From positions 1-50,949 of the forward strand of contig CALZHC010000005.1 in assembly GCA_945787505.1 (NCBI GenBank): a stretch of DNA of 50,949 bases. Direction: 5' to 3'. The notes beneath the pieces are model-generated. The model did no database searches, was not told the origin of the DNA, and saw nothing but the letters and a program-made list of their open reading frames with translations. The position numbers were made by a program, and so were the translations under genes. This DNA is from an uncultured Alistipes sp. (GTDB lineage Bacteria > Bacteroidota > Bacteroidia > Bacteroidales > UBA932). Of this stretch, positions 8,109 through 17,256 are shown in pieces; the first letter of the stretch is position 1; each line of letters begins with the position of its first letter.

Positions 8109-9158
8109 ATGGCTATGAATGAAGAGGTTATAAGGCTTACCCAGTTCAGCCCCGGAGCCGGATGCGGATGCAAGATTGCACCTGCAGAACTCGAAAAGAT
8201 TCTTAAGGGCAGCCGTTCCGCACTCGAATTCCCGAATTTGCTGGTAGGTAACGATTCTAAGGATGATGCTGCTGTTTACGATATCGGTGGTGGAGTCTCC
8301 ATTGTAAGCACAACAGATTTTTTTACACCTATTGTGGATGATCCTTTCAATTTCGGCCGTATCTCTGCGACAAATGCCATCAGCGACATATATGCCATGG
8401 GGGGTACTCCTCTGATGGCTATAGGTATTCTTGGATGGCCGCTGGACAAACTCCCGGCTTCAGTTGCTTCAGTAGTAATTTCAGGTGCGCGCTCGGTGTG
8501 TGACGATGCCGGAATCCCTCTTGCAGGAGGTCACAGTATTAATATCTCGGATCCCATCTTTGGTCTGGCAGTGACCGGAACTGTGAGCACAGACCACGTG
8601 AAGAAGAACAATTGTGCCAGAAAAGGAGATATTCTCTGTCTTACAAAAGAGATAGGAATCGGTCTTGTGGCATCAGCTGAAAAGTTCGGTCTGGTTAAGG
8701 AGAAAGACAAAGCCAGAGCTCTGGAGCTTATGACTCGTCTGAATCGTCCAGGTGCTGTTCTTTCCAAGTTCGACCAGGTCCATTCGATGACCGATGTGAC
8801 TGGTTTCGCTTTGGCCGGACATACGCTTGAAATGGCTCAGGGAAGTTCTCTAAAGGCTGTGATAAAGTATAAGGATATTCCTAAGATTGAGGGTGTAGAT
8901 TACTATATAGAGAACGAGTGCATGCCCGGTGGCACATTCAGGAATTTTAACAGTTATGGTGCGTTGTGCGATATGGATCCTGCCTACAAGCCGCTTCTTT
9001 GTGACCCTCAGACTTCAGGCGGTCTGCTTTTGAGTGTCGATCCTTCTGCGGTAGACACTATTGCAGAGGCTGTGCGTGGACTCGGGCACGATTTTTACAT
9101 AATAGGCAATATGGAGGAATTGGTTGAGGGAGATGACAAATTTTTGAAAGTTATCTAA
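8109..9158 (+). CDS. selD: Selenide, water dikinase (selenophosphate synthetase)
   Basis: Makes selenophosphate from selenide and ATP. The N-terminus shows GAGCGCKIAP, with the Cys and Lys of the active site (a Cys-type, not a Sec-type, enzyme), followed by GGGVSIVSTTDFFTPIVDDP, DIYAMGGTPLMAIGI and GGHSINISDPIFG. The glycine-rich LLCDPQTSGGLLL near the C-terminus is standard. 349 residues; a second ATG at 8115 is an alternative start. No selA, selB or tRNA-Sec is visible, so the only selenium user shown here is MnmH. Confidence 0.95.
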   Translation: MAMNEEVIRLTQFSPGAGCGCKIAPAELEKILKGSRSALEFPNLLVGNDSKDDAAVYDIGGGVSIVSTTDFFTPIVDDPFNFGRISATNAISDIYAMGGTPLMAIGILGWPLDKLPASVASVVISGARSVCDDAGIPLAGGHSINISDPIFGLAVTGTVSTDHVKKNNCARKGDILCLTKEIGIGLVASAEKFGLVKEKDKARALELMTRLNRPGAVLSKFDQVHSMTDVTGFALAGHTLEMAQGSSLKAVIKYKDIPKIEGVDYYIENECMPGGTFRNFNSYGALCDMDPAYKPLLCDPQTSGGLLLSVDPSAVDTIAEAVRGLGHDFYIIGNMEELVEGDDKFLKVI

Positions 9159-9160
9159 TT

Positions 9161-10720
9161 ATGCTGAAATATTTAATCATAGGCAGCGGATTGGCGGGCC
9201 TGTATACCGCACACAAGGCTGCAGCTATCGGATCGGTGATGGTGGTTACCAAAAAGGGACTAAGGGACAGCAACTCCTTCAATGCCCAGGGTGGTATCGC
9301 TGCTGTTACTGATATTGAGGACAATCCTGAACTGCACTTCACTGATACGGTTATTGCAGGCCGCGGGCTGTGCGAGGATAAGGCCGTTCATATTCTAGTA
9401 AAAGAGGGTCCTCAGCGTATTCGCGAAATAATTGAGGAGGGAATGAAGTTCGACACCGAAAACGGCAAGATTTCACTTGGACTTGAGGGCGGACATCATA
9501 AAAAACGCATTCTCCACGCAGGGGGTGACTCTACCGGACGATTTATGACAGAGTTCCTTATTTCCAAGGTGGAAAATGATCCCAATATCCAGATAAGAGA
9601 AAATATTTCTGTTATAGACTTTCTTGTGAAAGATGGTGTATGTTATGGAGCCCGTTGTTGGAATGAGATCGAAAACAGGGAGGAGCTCATTTACGCTGAA
9701 CATACCTTCTTGACTTCAGGTGGAACCTCTGCAATTTATACTCGCACTACTAATCCGGAAACAACCATCGGTGATGGTATAGCGATGTCGTACAAGGCAG
9801 GCTGTCGTATCGTCGATATGGAATTCATACAGTTCCACCCTTCGGCACTCTATATTGAAGATTCCCCTAAGGCATTCCTTATAAGCGAGGCCGTCCGCGG
9901 GGAGGGGGCCCATCTTTTAGGCAAGGACGGCAAGCGTTTCATGCTTCCAATTCACGAACTTGCCGAACTTGCTCCGCGTGATATAGTGGCAAGATCTATC
10001 TTTAAGCAGATGGCTCTTGATGACAGACCCTATGTGATACTTTCGCTCAAGCATCTGAATGCAGATAAGATTAGAAGCAGGTTCCCTACCATCTTGGCGC
10101 GATGTGCCGAGAATGGATATGACTTGACACAACAGATTCCTGTTGCCCCTGCCGCTCACTATACAGTAGGAGGGGTGGCTTCGGACGAGTATGGAAGGAG
10201 CGATGTAAGCAGGCTTTATGTATGTGGTGAGATTGCCTCCACAGGAATCATGGGAGCCAATAGACTGGCTTCCAACTCACTTATCGAGTGTCTGGTGTTT
10301 GCCAACAGGGCAATAGAGATATCCAAGGAGGTAGGTCAAATCGATGAACTGCCGGAATTTGAACTTAAATATCATAAGGATCCTTCCAAAGAGGAGGCAT
10401 ATCTTGCACTCAAGAGACAGATTGCCCATACGATGAATAACTGCTCAGGTATCATCCGATCTGAACTGCTTCTCTCCACGGGTCTGAACCTCGTAAAGAA
10501 GGAGCTGAAGGAGCTCGGTCCCGAGAAGTTTGAATATTATGACGAGGCTTCCCGCAAGTTGCTGACAGTTGCATTTCTCATAATGACTGCTGCAAGATTC
10601 AGAAGAGAGAGCAGGGGAGGGCACTATAGAGAGGATTATCCTACCCTTAATGAAGAGTATGCAGTGCACACAATTCAGAGGATTTCACAGCCTCTGACTA
10701 CTAAAAAAGTTAACGAATAG
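9161..10720 (+). CDS. nadB: L-aspartate oxidase
   Basis: FAD enzyme making iminoaspartate in the first step of de novo NAD synthesis; under anaerobiosis fumarate can serve as electron acceptor. 519 residues with the N-terminal dinucleotide-binding GSGLAGLYTA, SFNAQGGIAAV, EGGHHKKRILHAGGDSTGR, EFIQFHPSALY and RGEGAHLLGKDGKRFM, and the C-terminal helical domain. It starts 2 bases after selD and is followed 21 bases later by the NadC-NadA fusion, so all steps from aspartate to nicotinate mononucleotide sit together. Confidence 0.95.
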   Translation: MLKYLIIGSGLAGLYTAHKAAAIGSVMVVTKKGLRDSNSFNAQGGIAAVTDIEDNPELHFTDTVIAGRGLCEDKAVHILVKEGPQRIREIIEEGMKFDTENGKISLGLEGGHHKKRILHAGGDSTGRFMTEFLISKVENDPNIQIRENISVIDFLVKDGVCYGARCWNEIENREELIYAEHTFLTSGGTSAIYTRTTNPETTIGDGIAMSYKAGCRIVDMEFIQFHPSALYIEDSPKAFLISEAVRGEGAHLLGKDGKRFMLPIHELAELAPRDIVARSIFKQMALDDRPYVILSLKHLNADKIRSRFPTILARCAENGYDLTQQIPVAPAAHYTVGGVASDEYGRSDVSRLYVCGEIASTGIMGANRLASNSLIECLVFANRAIEISKEVGQIDELPEFELKYHKDPSKEEAYLALKRQIAHTMNNCSGIIRSELLLSTGLNLVKKELKELGPEKFEYYDEASRKLLTVAFLIMTAARFRRESRGGHYREDYPTLNEEYAVHTIQRISQPLTTKKVNE

Positions 10721-10741
10721 AACACAATAAAGGTAATAAGA

Positions 10742-12532
10742 ATGGAAAATGAAAAATTGATAGAGAGACTGATTGATCTCGCGTTCGAAGAAGATATCGC
10801 GACAGGTGATATCACTACTGAATCGATCATTCCCGCTACCACACGTGCAAAAGCGACGATGACAGCAAAGGCAGAAGGTGTGATTTCAGGACTGGAAATC
10901 GTTGAAAGGGTTTTCAGAAAATTTGAGAAGGATATTGTCTTCACACCTGCTGTAGAGAATGGTGACAGGGTATCCAAAGGAGATCTCATTCTTACAGTTG
11001 AGGGAAGTTATCCTGCTTTGCTTAAGGCTGAAAGGACTGCATTGAACTTTTTCCAGAGGATGTCGGGCATAGCTACTAAGACAGCTGAATTTGTGCGTGA
11101 ACTGGAAGGAACCGGAACACAACTCCTCGATACACGGAAGACAGCTCCCGGAATGAGGGTGACTGACAAGATGGCCGTTAAGGACGGCGGTGGAAAAAAC
11201 CACCGTATGGGCCTGTATGACATGGCGATGATTAAGGATAACCATATCAAGATGGCCGGTTCTATTTCAAAGGCTGTTGAGCAGGTACGTTCAAGGATCC
11301 CTTCAAATATTCAGATTGAAGTTGAAACTACAACTCTTGATGAAGTGCGTGAGGCTTTGGCATGTAAAGCCGATATCATAATGCTTGATAATATGGATAC
11401 ACAGACAATGCGTGAGGCGGTGAAGATTATTGCAGGCAAGGCAAAGACCGAAGCTTCAGGAAACATGTCGATTCCGAGAATGAAGGAGGTGGCACAGTGC
11501 GGTGTCGACTACATCAGCGTGGGAGCTTTGACTCATACTGTCAAAGCATTGGATATCAGTATGAATATTACTACTGATGATGAAGACGATACAAGCTATA
11601 TGGTGGAAGAGATCAACAGACTTCGTAAGGAGAGGAATGCGATAATTTTGGCACATTACTATGTGGCTCCTGAGATTCAGGATATTGCCGATTTCGTGGG
11701 CGATTCGCTGGAACTTGCTAAAAAGGCCGCTTCCACAGAGGCTGATGTGATTGTCTTCTGCGGTGTGCGTTTCATGGGTGAGACCGCTGCAGTCATTACC
11801 AAAGGAAAGAGAGTGCTTCTTCCGGTAGAGAATGCTGGATGTTCGCTTGCAAATGCCGTCAAAGGTTCACAGCTCAAGAAGTGGAAAGAGGAGAACCCCG
11901 ATGGTGTAGTCATCAGCTATGTGAATACCACCGCTGATACTAAGGCATATACAGATATATGTTGTACCTCGGCAAATGCTGTAAGGGTGGCCAAGGCAGT
12001 CTCTGAAGGCAAGGTCCCCGGACTTCCCAAGACAGATAAGATTTTGTTTGTTCCAGACATGCATCTTGGCGGCTATCTGAATATTGTGGGAAATCTCAAT
12101 ATGCAGCAGTGGAAAGGAAACTGTTGCGTGCACGAGGCAATAGATTCTGAGATGGTCAACAAGGCACTTGCAGATTATCCTGATGCAGAGATTCTTATCC
12201 ATCCTGAGTCAAAGTGCTCAGAAGATCCGGCGATTTTAGGTAATCCACGCTGCTTTTTCTACTCTACTTCCGGTATCATAAAACATGTTGCTGAGTCTCC
12301 CAAGAAACAGTTCGTTATCGCAACCGAATGCGGAGTCCTCCACTTTATCCGTAAGAAATCTCCGGACAAAGAGGTTATTCCTATCTCAGAAAAGGCTCTC
12401 TGCAAACAGATGAAGAGAGTTACTTTGGACAGACTTTATGATGCTTTGCGGTATGACAGATACGAGGTAACTGTTCCTGAAGAGATAAAAGAGAAGGCGG
12501 TTACTTCTGTCGAGAGAATGATGCAAATCTGA
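10742..12532 (+). CDS. nadCA: Fused nicotinate-nucleotide pyrophosphorylase / quinolinate synthase (NadC-NadA)
   Basis: One open frame of 596 residues holds two enzymes normally made separately. Residues ~1-280 are NadC (quinolinate phosphoribosyltransferase): LLDTRKTAPGMR, VKDGGGKNHRMGLYD, MIKDNHI, VETTTLDEV, YISVGALTH. Residues ~290-596 are NadA: IILAHYYVAPEIQDIADFVGDS, FCGVRFMGE, ENAGCSLAN, WKGNCCVH, HPESKC, STSGI, ALCKQMKRVTLDRLYDAL. Candidate [4Fe-4S] ligands are Cys367, Cys461 or 462, and Cys554. The joint is a short acidic linker (TTDDEDDTS). Order is reversed relative to the pathway (NadA makes quinolinate, NadC consumes it). An in-frame ATG at 11600 could also give a separate 310-residue NadA. 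The 3' end overlaps convergent rsmE by 32 bases. Confidence 0.93.
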   Translation: MENEKLIERLIDLAFEEDIATGDITTESIIPATTRAKATMTAKAEGVISGLEIVERVFRKFEKDIVFTPAVENGDRVSKGDLILTVEGSYPALLKAERTALNFFQRMSGIATKTAEFVRELEGTGTQLLDTRKTAPGMRVTDKMAVKDGGGKNHRMGLYDMAMIKDNHIKMAGSISKAVEQVRSRIPSNIQIEVETTTLDEVREALACKADIIMLDNMDTQTMREAVKIIAGKAKTEASGNMSIPRMKEVAQCGVDYISVGALTHTVKALDISMNITTDDEDDTSYMVEEINRLRKERNAIILAHYYVAPEIQDIADFVGDSLELAKKAASTEADVIVFCGVRFMGETAAVITKGKRVLLPVENAGCSLANAVKGSQLKKWKEENPDGVVISYVNTTADTKAYTDICCTSANAVRVAKAVSEGKVPGLPKTDKILFVPDMHLGGYLNIVGNLNMQQWKGNCCVHEAIDSEMVNKALADYPDAEILIHPESKCSEDPAILGNPRCFFYSTSGIIKHVAESPKKQFVIATECGVLHFIRKKSPDKEVIPISEKALCKQMKRVTLDRLYDALRYDRYEVTVPEEIKEKAVTSVERMMQI

Positions 12533-13250
12533 TGTATAGAGCGGCAACACTTACCAGTGCTGCCGTTTCTGTTCTAAGGCGGGCAGGTCCGAGTGACAAG
12601 GGAGTATATCCGGCCTGTATCGCAGTTTGGATCTCCTTCGGAGAGAAATCTCCCTCCGGACCTATCATTATCGTTACATCTGCCGGCAGGGGCGTATTTT
12701 CCGAAATTATGGTGTTGATCTCACTCTTGAGGTAGTCGGGATCACAGAAGGCTATATATTTTAACTCATAGTCGTTCGGGTTGCCGGCTGTTTGGGCAAT
12801 GACATCTGCGAATCCTGTCAGTTCATCGACTTGTGGCAGGACTCTCTTGAGTGACTGCTTGGCGGCTGAAAGGACTATCTTTCTGGCCCTCTCCGTCTTC
12901 AGAACCTTTCTTTCGGAGTGGTCGCACAGGAGCGGAGTTATCCTGTCAACCCCCATTTCCGTAGCCTTTTCAAGGAACCACTCGAATCTGTCAATATTTT
13001 TCGTGGGGGCAACGCACATTCGAAGTCTGTAATGCTGGTGATCGTAACCTCCTTCTGCAGAGAGGATTCTTGCATTTACCCCTTTGCTTGTGGCTGAAAT
13101 AATTTCGCATTTATAGAGTGTACCATCTCCCCCGCAGACATTAATGATATCTCCACTTTTGTGTCTGAGTACATTTATGCAGTGGTGAGATTCCTCTTGT
13201 GAAAGTGTTATGGTGTTATCTGAAATCGCGTTCGAATAAAAATACTCCAT
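12501..13250 (-). CDS. rsmE: 16S rRNA (uracil1498-N3)-methyltransferase
   Basis: SAM-dependent SPOUT methyltransferase modifying U1498 of 16S rRNA. 249 residues; the C-terminal knot has MIGPEGDFSPKEI and LSLGPARLRTETAALVSVA, both diagnostic. The N-terminal PUA-like part contains SHHCINVLRHKSGD. It is the second gene of a two-gene minus-strand unit, 12 bases after the phosphoesterase gene, and its last 32 bases overlap the end of nadCA. Confidence 0.93.
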   Translation of the reverse strand: MEYFYSNAISDNTITLSQEESHHCINVLRHKSGDIINVCGGDGTLYKCEIISATSKGVNARILSAEGGYDHQHYRLRMCVAPTKNIDRFEWFLEKATEMGVDRITPLLCDHSERKVLKTERARKIVLSAAKQSLKRVLPQVDELTGFADVIAQTAGNPNDYELKYIAFCDPDYLKSEINTIISENTPLPADVTIMIGPEGDFSPKEIQTAIQAGYTPLSLGPARLRTETAALVSVAALYIRFASFSRQK

Positions 13251-13262
13251 AGCTATACATTG

Positions 13263-13754
13263 TTATAATCTTGGCCATTCCCCGACCTCCATATCGTGTA
13301 TGTCGGAATTGTCGATATGAAATCTTATAGCTGTACGGACATTGTGAAACCCCTGATGACCGCATGCACCGGGATTTATGGTAAGCATATTGTATTTGGT
13401 ATCATTGATAACCCTTAGAATATGGGAATGTCCGCATACGAAAATGTCTGGACGGTGGGCATTGATGAGCTGGAAGGCCTTGTAGTCATATCTTCCCGGG
13501 AAACCGCCTATGTGCATCATGAGAATCCTTTTTCCCTCACACTCGATTAGTTGTGTATATTTTGCAAAGTTCCTCACATCATAGGGATCGCAGTTGCCGA
13601 AAACTCCTGTCAAGGGCTTGAATGTGGCAATATCTCTGAGTGTATCAAGGTTGCCAAAATCTCCGGCGTGCCAGATTACATCTACCGGCTCTAGAAATTT
13701 CCTGACATCATCAGGAAAAGAGCAATGAGTGTCTGAAATCAATCCGATATACAT
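13263..13754 (-). CDS. YfcE/MJ0936-family metallophosphoesterase
   Basis: 163-residue calcineurin-like phosphoesterase. Metal-ligand motifs are all visible: GLISDTH at the N-terminus, HAGDFG, GVFGNCD (Cys in place of the usual His of GNHD, common in this subfamily), MMHIGG and VCGHSH. The start at 13754 (MYIGLISDTH) is chosen because it begins just before the first motif and a -7 element lies at 13769-13776; an upstream in-frame ATG at 13790 would lie above that promoter. Substrate unknown; some relatives hydrolyse cyclic nucleotides or phosphodiesters. Confidence 0.88.
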   Translation of the reverse strand: MYIGLISDTHCSFPDDVRKFLEPVDVIWHAGDFGNLDTLRDIATFKPLTGVFGNCDPYDVRNFAKYTQLIECEGKRILMMHIGGFPGRYDYKAFQLINAHRPDIFVCGHSHILRVINDTKYNMLTINPGACGHQGFHNVRTAIRFHIDNSDIHDMEVGEWPRL

Positions 13755-13768
13755 CCGCTTTTTTTCTG

Positions 13769-13806
13769 CAAAGGTACGCTTTATTTCCAAATTTGGCTTA
13801 CCTTTG
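13769..13806. promoter_or_regulatory. Divergent back-to-back promoters
   Basis: TACCTTTG is present on the minus strand (13776 to 13769) and on the plus strand (13799-13806), facing outward and 22 bases apart, serving the phosphoesterase and the DPP IV-like gene. A CCAAATTTGG palindrome (13787-13796) lies between them. -33 elements are weak on both sides. Confidence 0.5.
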
Positions 13807-13828
13807 TGAAACTTAAAATAGTGATTAT

Positions 13829-16255
13829 ATGAGAAAAATTATTTTTGCATTATCTCTTTGTCTGCTTCTTCCGGTTTTATCGGTATCAGCAAAGCAACAG
13901 CCTGTTACCAAGGCCAACTATGAACTGGCGGAGAGATTCGCACCTTCTAAGGTGAACAAGTGTATCCACTCTACTCTCTCCAGAGCGGAATGGTTCAAGA
14001 ATTCAGACAAATTCTGGTATAAGTGGAAAGACAGCAATGGAACCCACTACTATGTCGTTGACCCGGTATCAAAAACCAAGAAAGAGATTTTCGACATGGA
14101 CAAGCTTGCTTCTGAACTTACACTTATTATCAAAGATCCGTACGACTGGCAGCATATTCCTATCGACAATCTGAAACTCAAGGATGACAATACCTTCACT
14201 TTCAGTATCACCTCATCACAGGATGCCCCTGCAGATACTCTCAAGAAGACTCCCGCAGGAAAGAAGGTCTACCGCTTCGAGTACACACTCTCTGACGGAA
14301 AACTCAAAGATGTGACAGAGACTGAAGAGAAGAAGGATTATCCCTCATGGGCAAATATCTCTCCCGACAGCAGCAGTGTAGTATATGCTAAAGGTTATGA
14401 CCTTTATTACACTGACATGGAGAATCTTCACAAATGGATGAAGGATGAAAAGGATTCCACATTCGTTGAGTATCAGCTTACCTTCGACGGAACCAAGGAT
14501 ACTCCATATGGAGGAGATGATTACAAAGGTGTTTCAGACAGAGATACCACAGAAAGGAATTTTGTCATGGCCATCTGGTCACCCGATTCGAGGTATTTCT
14601 ATATGGAAAAGTATGATATGTCAGGTATAGGTGAGATGTGGGTAATAAACTCTACTTCAGAACCCCGTCCTACACTTGAGACTTACAAATACCAGATGCC
14701 AGGAGAGCCCGGCCCCATCAGATACAACATGCTCTTCGATATGTCTGACAAATCTTGTAAATATCTTGATTTCAAGGCATTCAAGGATCAGACTGTAGGT
14801 ATTAACATGAGAGAGGAGAGGGTTGATGATATCCAGAAGGATTATGTCGCACTGGAATGGCTCGGGGATAACAACAATTTCTATTTCTCCCGCCACAGCC
14901 GTGACCTTCACAGAATAGACATCTGCAGATACAATATCGCTGAGGATTCAGTTTATGTTCTTATTGAAGAGAGATTCAATAAGTACATTGATGTATTCGA
15001 TTTTAAGGTCCTCAAGAACGGTGATATCGTAATGGCTTCAGAACGTGACGGATGGTCTCAGCTCTATCTCCATTCAAAGGACGGAAAACTCAAGAACAGA
15101 ATCACTCAGGGTCCTTTCCATGTCTCAGAAATCAAATCTGTAGATGAAAAGAGCGGATACGTATATTTCACAGCTACAGGTTACAACAGAAACGAACATC
15201 CCAACTATATTCACTTCTTCAGGGCTGCGCTCAACGGCTCCGGAGTGACGATGCTCAATGAGGATGACAAGACCCACATGGTATCCCTGTCATTGGACAA
15301 TAAGTTCTTTGTCGATTATGCTTCAAGGGTTGACTGTGCCCCTTCAAGTGCTCTCTACTCCACAAATGGTAAGAAACTCCTCGATTTGGAGGAGGTAGAT
15401 ATGACTCCGCTCTTCGATATGGGCTATAAATTCCCTGAGGTATTCTCAGTAAAAGCTGCTGACGGGGTGACAGATCTTTGGGGAGTAATGTACAAACCAT
15501 TCGATTTTGACTCTACTAAGAGCTATCCCATTATCGAATATGTCTATCCAGGTCCTCAGGTTGAAGCTACCAACTACCTTTGGTCAGGCCGCATGAACAG
15601 GGTTGACAGACTTGCACAGCTGGGCTTTATAGTTATTACAGTAGGTCAGCGTGGAGGTCATCCCGACAGATCGAAATGGTATCACACTTTCGGATACGGT
15701 AATATGAGGGACTATCCTCTTGCCGACCACAAGTGGGCGATTCAGCAGCTGGCTGCACGCCATTCGTTCATAGATGTGAACAGAGTGGGAATTCATGGTC
15801 ATTCAGGCGGAGGATTCATGTCAACGGCTGCTATCCTCACTTATCCTGATTTCTACAAGGTGGCAGTATCATGTGCCGGAAACCATGACAACAGAATCTA
15901 CAACAGGTGGTGGAGTGAAACTCACCATGGTGTAAAAGAGGTTGTTACAGATGGTGATACGACATTCAACTATAGCATCAAATTCAATCAGGAACTGGTG
16001 AAGAACCTCAAGGGAAGACTCCTTCTTGTCCATGGTGACATGGATGACAATGTGCACCCTGCAAACTCGACCAGGGTAATAGATGCACTCATCAGAGCCA
16101 ACAAGAGGTTCGATATGCTCTATCTTCCCGGTCAGAGACACGGTTTTGGTGATATGGATGAATATTTCTTCTGGAAGATGGCGGATTATTTCAGCAGATA
16201 CCTTATCGGTGATTATGAAAACTGCGTGGATATCCGTCAGATGAACAATAACTGA
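13829..16255 (+). CDS. Secreted DPP IV-like S9 family serine peptidase
   Basis: 808 residues with a signal peptide (MRKIIFALSLCLLLPVLSVSA). The N-terminal two-thirds is a beta-propeller of the DPP IV type (WANISPDSSSVVYAKGYDLY, WSPDSRYFYMEKYD); the C-terminal alpha/beta hydrolase has the nucleophile Ser659 in GHSGGG, Asp739 in HGDMDDNVHP and His771 in GQRHGFG, an intact catalytic triad. S9B enzymes release dipeptides, preferring Pro or Ala at position two. Location is probably periplasmic or surface. It fits a peptide-fermenting lifestyle. A PfkB kinase gene starts 11 bases downstream. Confidence 0.92.
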   Translation: MRKIIFALSLCLLLPVLSVSAKQQPVTKANYELAERFAPSKVNKCIHSTLSRAEWFKNSDKFWYKWKDSNGTHYYVVDPVSKTKKEIFDMDKLASELTLIIKDPYDWQHIPIDNLKLKDDNTFTFSITSSQDAPADTLKKTPAGKKVYRFEYTLSDGKLKDVTETEEKKDYPSWANISPDSSSVVYAKGYDLYYTDMENLHKWMKDEKDSTFVEYQLTFDGTKDTPYGGDDYKGVSDRDTTERNFVMAIWSPDSRYFYMEKYDMSGIGEMWVINSTSEPRPTLETYKYQMPGEPGPIRYNMLFDMSDKSCKYLDFKAFKDQTVGINMREERVDDIQKDYVALEWLGDNNNFYFSRHSRDLHRIDICRYNIAEDSVYVLIEERFNKYIDVFDFKVLKNGDIVMASERDGWSQLYLHSKDGKLKNRITQGPFHVSEIKSVDEKSGYVYFTATGYNRNEHPNYIHFFRAALNGSGVTMLNEDDKTHMVSLSLDNKFFVDYASRVDCAPSSALYSTNGKKLLDLEEVDMTPLFDMGYKFPEVFSVKAADGVTDLWGVMYKPFDFDSTKSYPIIEYVYPGPQVEATNYLWSGRMNRVDRLAQLGFIVITVGQRGGHPDRSKWYHTFGYGNMRDYPLADHKWAIQQLAARHSFIDVNRVGIHGHSGGGFMSTAAILTYPDFYKVAVSCAGNHDNRIYNRWWSETHHGVKEVVTDGDTTFNYSIKFNQELVKNLKGRLLLVHGDMDDNVHPANSTRVIDALIRANKRFDMLYLPGQRHGFGDMDEYFFWKMADYFSRYLIGDYENCVDIRQMNNN

Positions 16256-16266
16256 TTTTGTTGGAT

Positions 16267-17256
16267 ATGAAATCAATATTGGGAATAGGAAACGCTCTTA
16301 CTGACATACTTGCACTTTTGGAAGATGACTCTCTGCTAAGGGAGTATCATCTTCCCAAAGGTAGCATGCAACATGTCGATAAGGAGACCGGCAATAAAAT
16401 CTGGAGTTCCATCAGAAGGATGGGAGTTCAGTATGTGGCTGGTGGAAGTGCCGGAAATACGATAACAGGAACTGCTGTTTTCGGTATGCCCTCGGGTTTT
16501 ATTGGCAAAGTGGGGGATGATGAACTGGGTTCACTCTACAAGTCGGATCAGGAGAGAAACGGAATCAGGTCTATGTTGCTAAAGGGTGTAGAGGCATCCG
16601 GCAGGGCTATGGTATTTGTCACTGCGCCTAATGCGGAGAGGACATTTGCAGTTTATCTTGGAGCAGCCCTTGAACTTGCTCCTGAAGATCTCAAACCGGA
16701 GTATTTCGAAGGGTATGACTATTTTCACATTGAAGGGTATCTGGTGCAGAACCAGCAGCTGCTTCGCAGGGCTGTCGAGCTTGCCAAGGAGGCTGGATGC
16801 TATATCTCCATTGACCTTGCCTCATATAATGTGGTAGAGTCCAATGAGGCATTTCTTCACGATATTGTCGAGAATTATGTCAATATTGTCTTTGCAAATG
16901 AATCTGAAGCCGAAGCTTTCACCCACAAGCAGCCTCGTGAAGCTGCAAATGAAATCGCCAAGATATGCGACATTGCAGTGGTGAAAGTGGGCAAGGATGG
17001 CTCTATGATCTGCACAGGGCAGGAGTTCCACTATATCAATGCAAGAGAGGCCAAGGCAATAGATGCAACCGGTGCCGGAGATCTCTATGCAGCCGGATTC
17101 CTCTACGGACACTCTTTGGGATTGCCTTTGAATGTGTGTGGAGAGATAGGATCCATTATCTCGGCTAAAGTAGTTGAGGTGATTGGTCCCAAGATAGATA
17201 TTCCCAGATGGAAAGATGCTAAACAGCAAATCAGAGAGTTAATCTCTGCCTATTAG
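16267..17256 (+). CDS. PfkB-family kinase, probable adenosine kinase
   Basis: 329 residues. GIGNALTDILA at the start, VAGGSAGNTITGTA, GFIGKVGDDELG, and the second PfkB signature DATGAGDLYAAGF with catalytic Asp272 identify a ribokinase-fold sugar or nucleoside kinase. The N-terminal pattern resembles proteins annotated as adenosine kinase in Bacteroidetes; other PfkB sugar kinases remain possible. ATG at 16267 is preferred over a TTG at 16258. The last 18 bases overlap the convergent ispF gene. Confidence 0.85.
   Translation: MKSILGIGNALTDILALLEDDSLLREYHLPKGSMQHVDKETGNKIWSSIRRMGVQYVAGGSAGNTITGTAVFGMPSGFIGKVGDDELGSLYKSDQERNGIRSMLLKGVEASGRAMVFVTAPNAERTFAVYLGAALELAPEDLKPEYFEGYDYFHIEGYLVQNQQLLRRAVELAKEAGCYISIDLASYNVVESNEAFLHDIVENYVNIVFANESEAEAFTHKQPREAANEIAKICDIAVVKVGKDGSMICTGQEFHYINAREAKAIDATGAGDLYAAGFLYGHSLGLPLNVCGEIGSIISAKVVEVIGPKIDIPRWKDAKQQIRELISAY

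Noticed and set aside
8109..9158. Selenoprotein (Sec-encoding UGA) in the selenium genes
   Set aside because: selD uses a Cys codon at the active site and there is no in-frame TGA in selD, yedF or mnmH.
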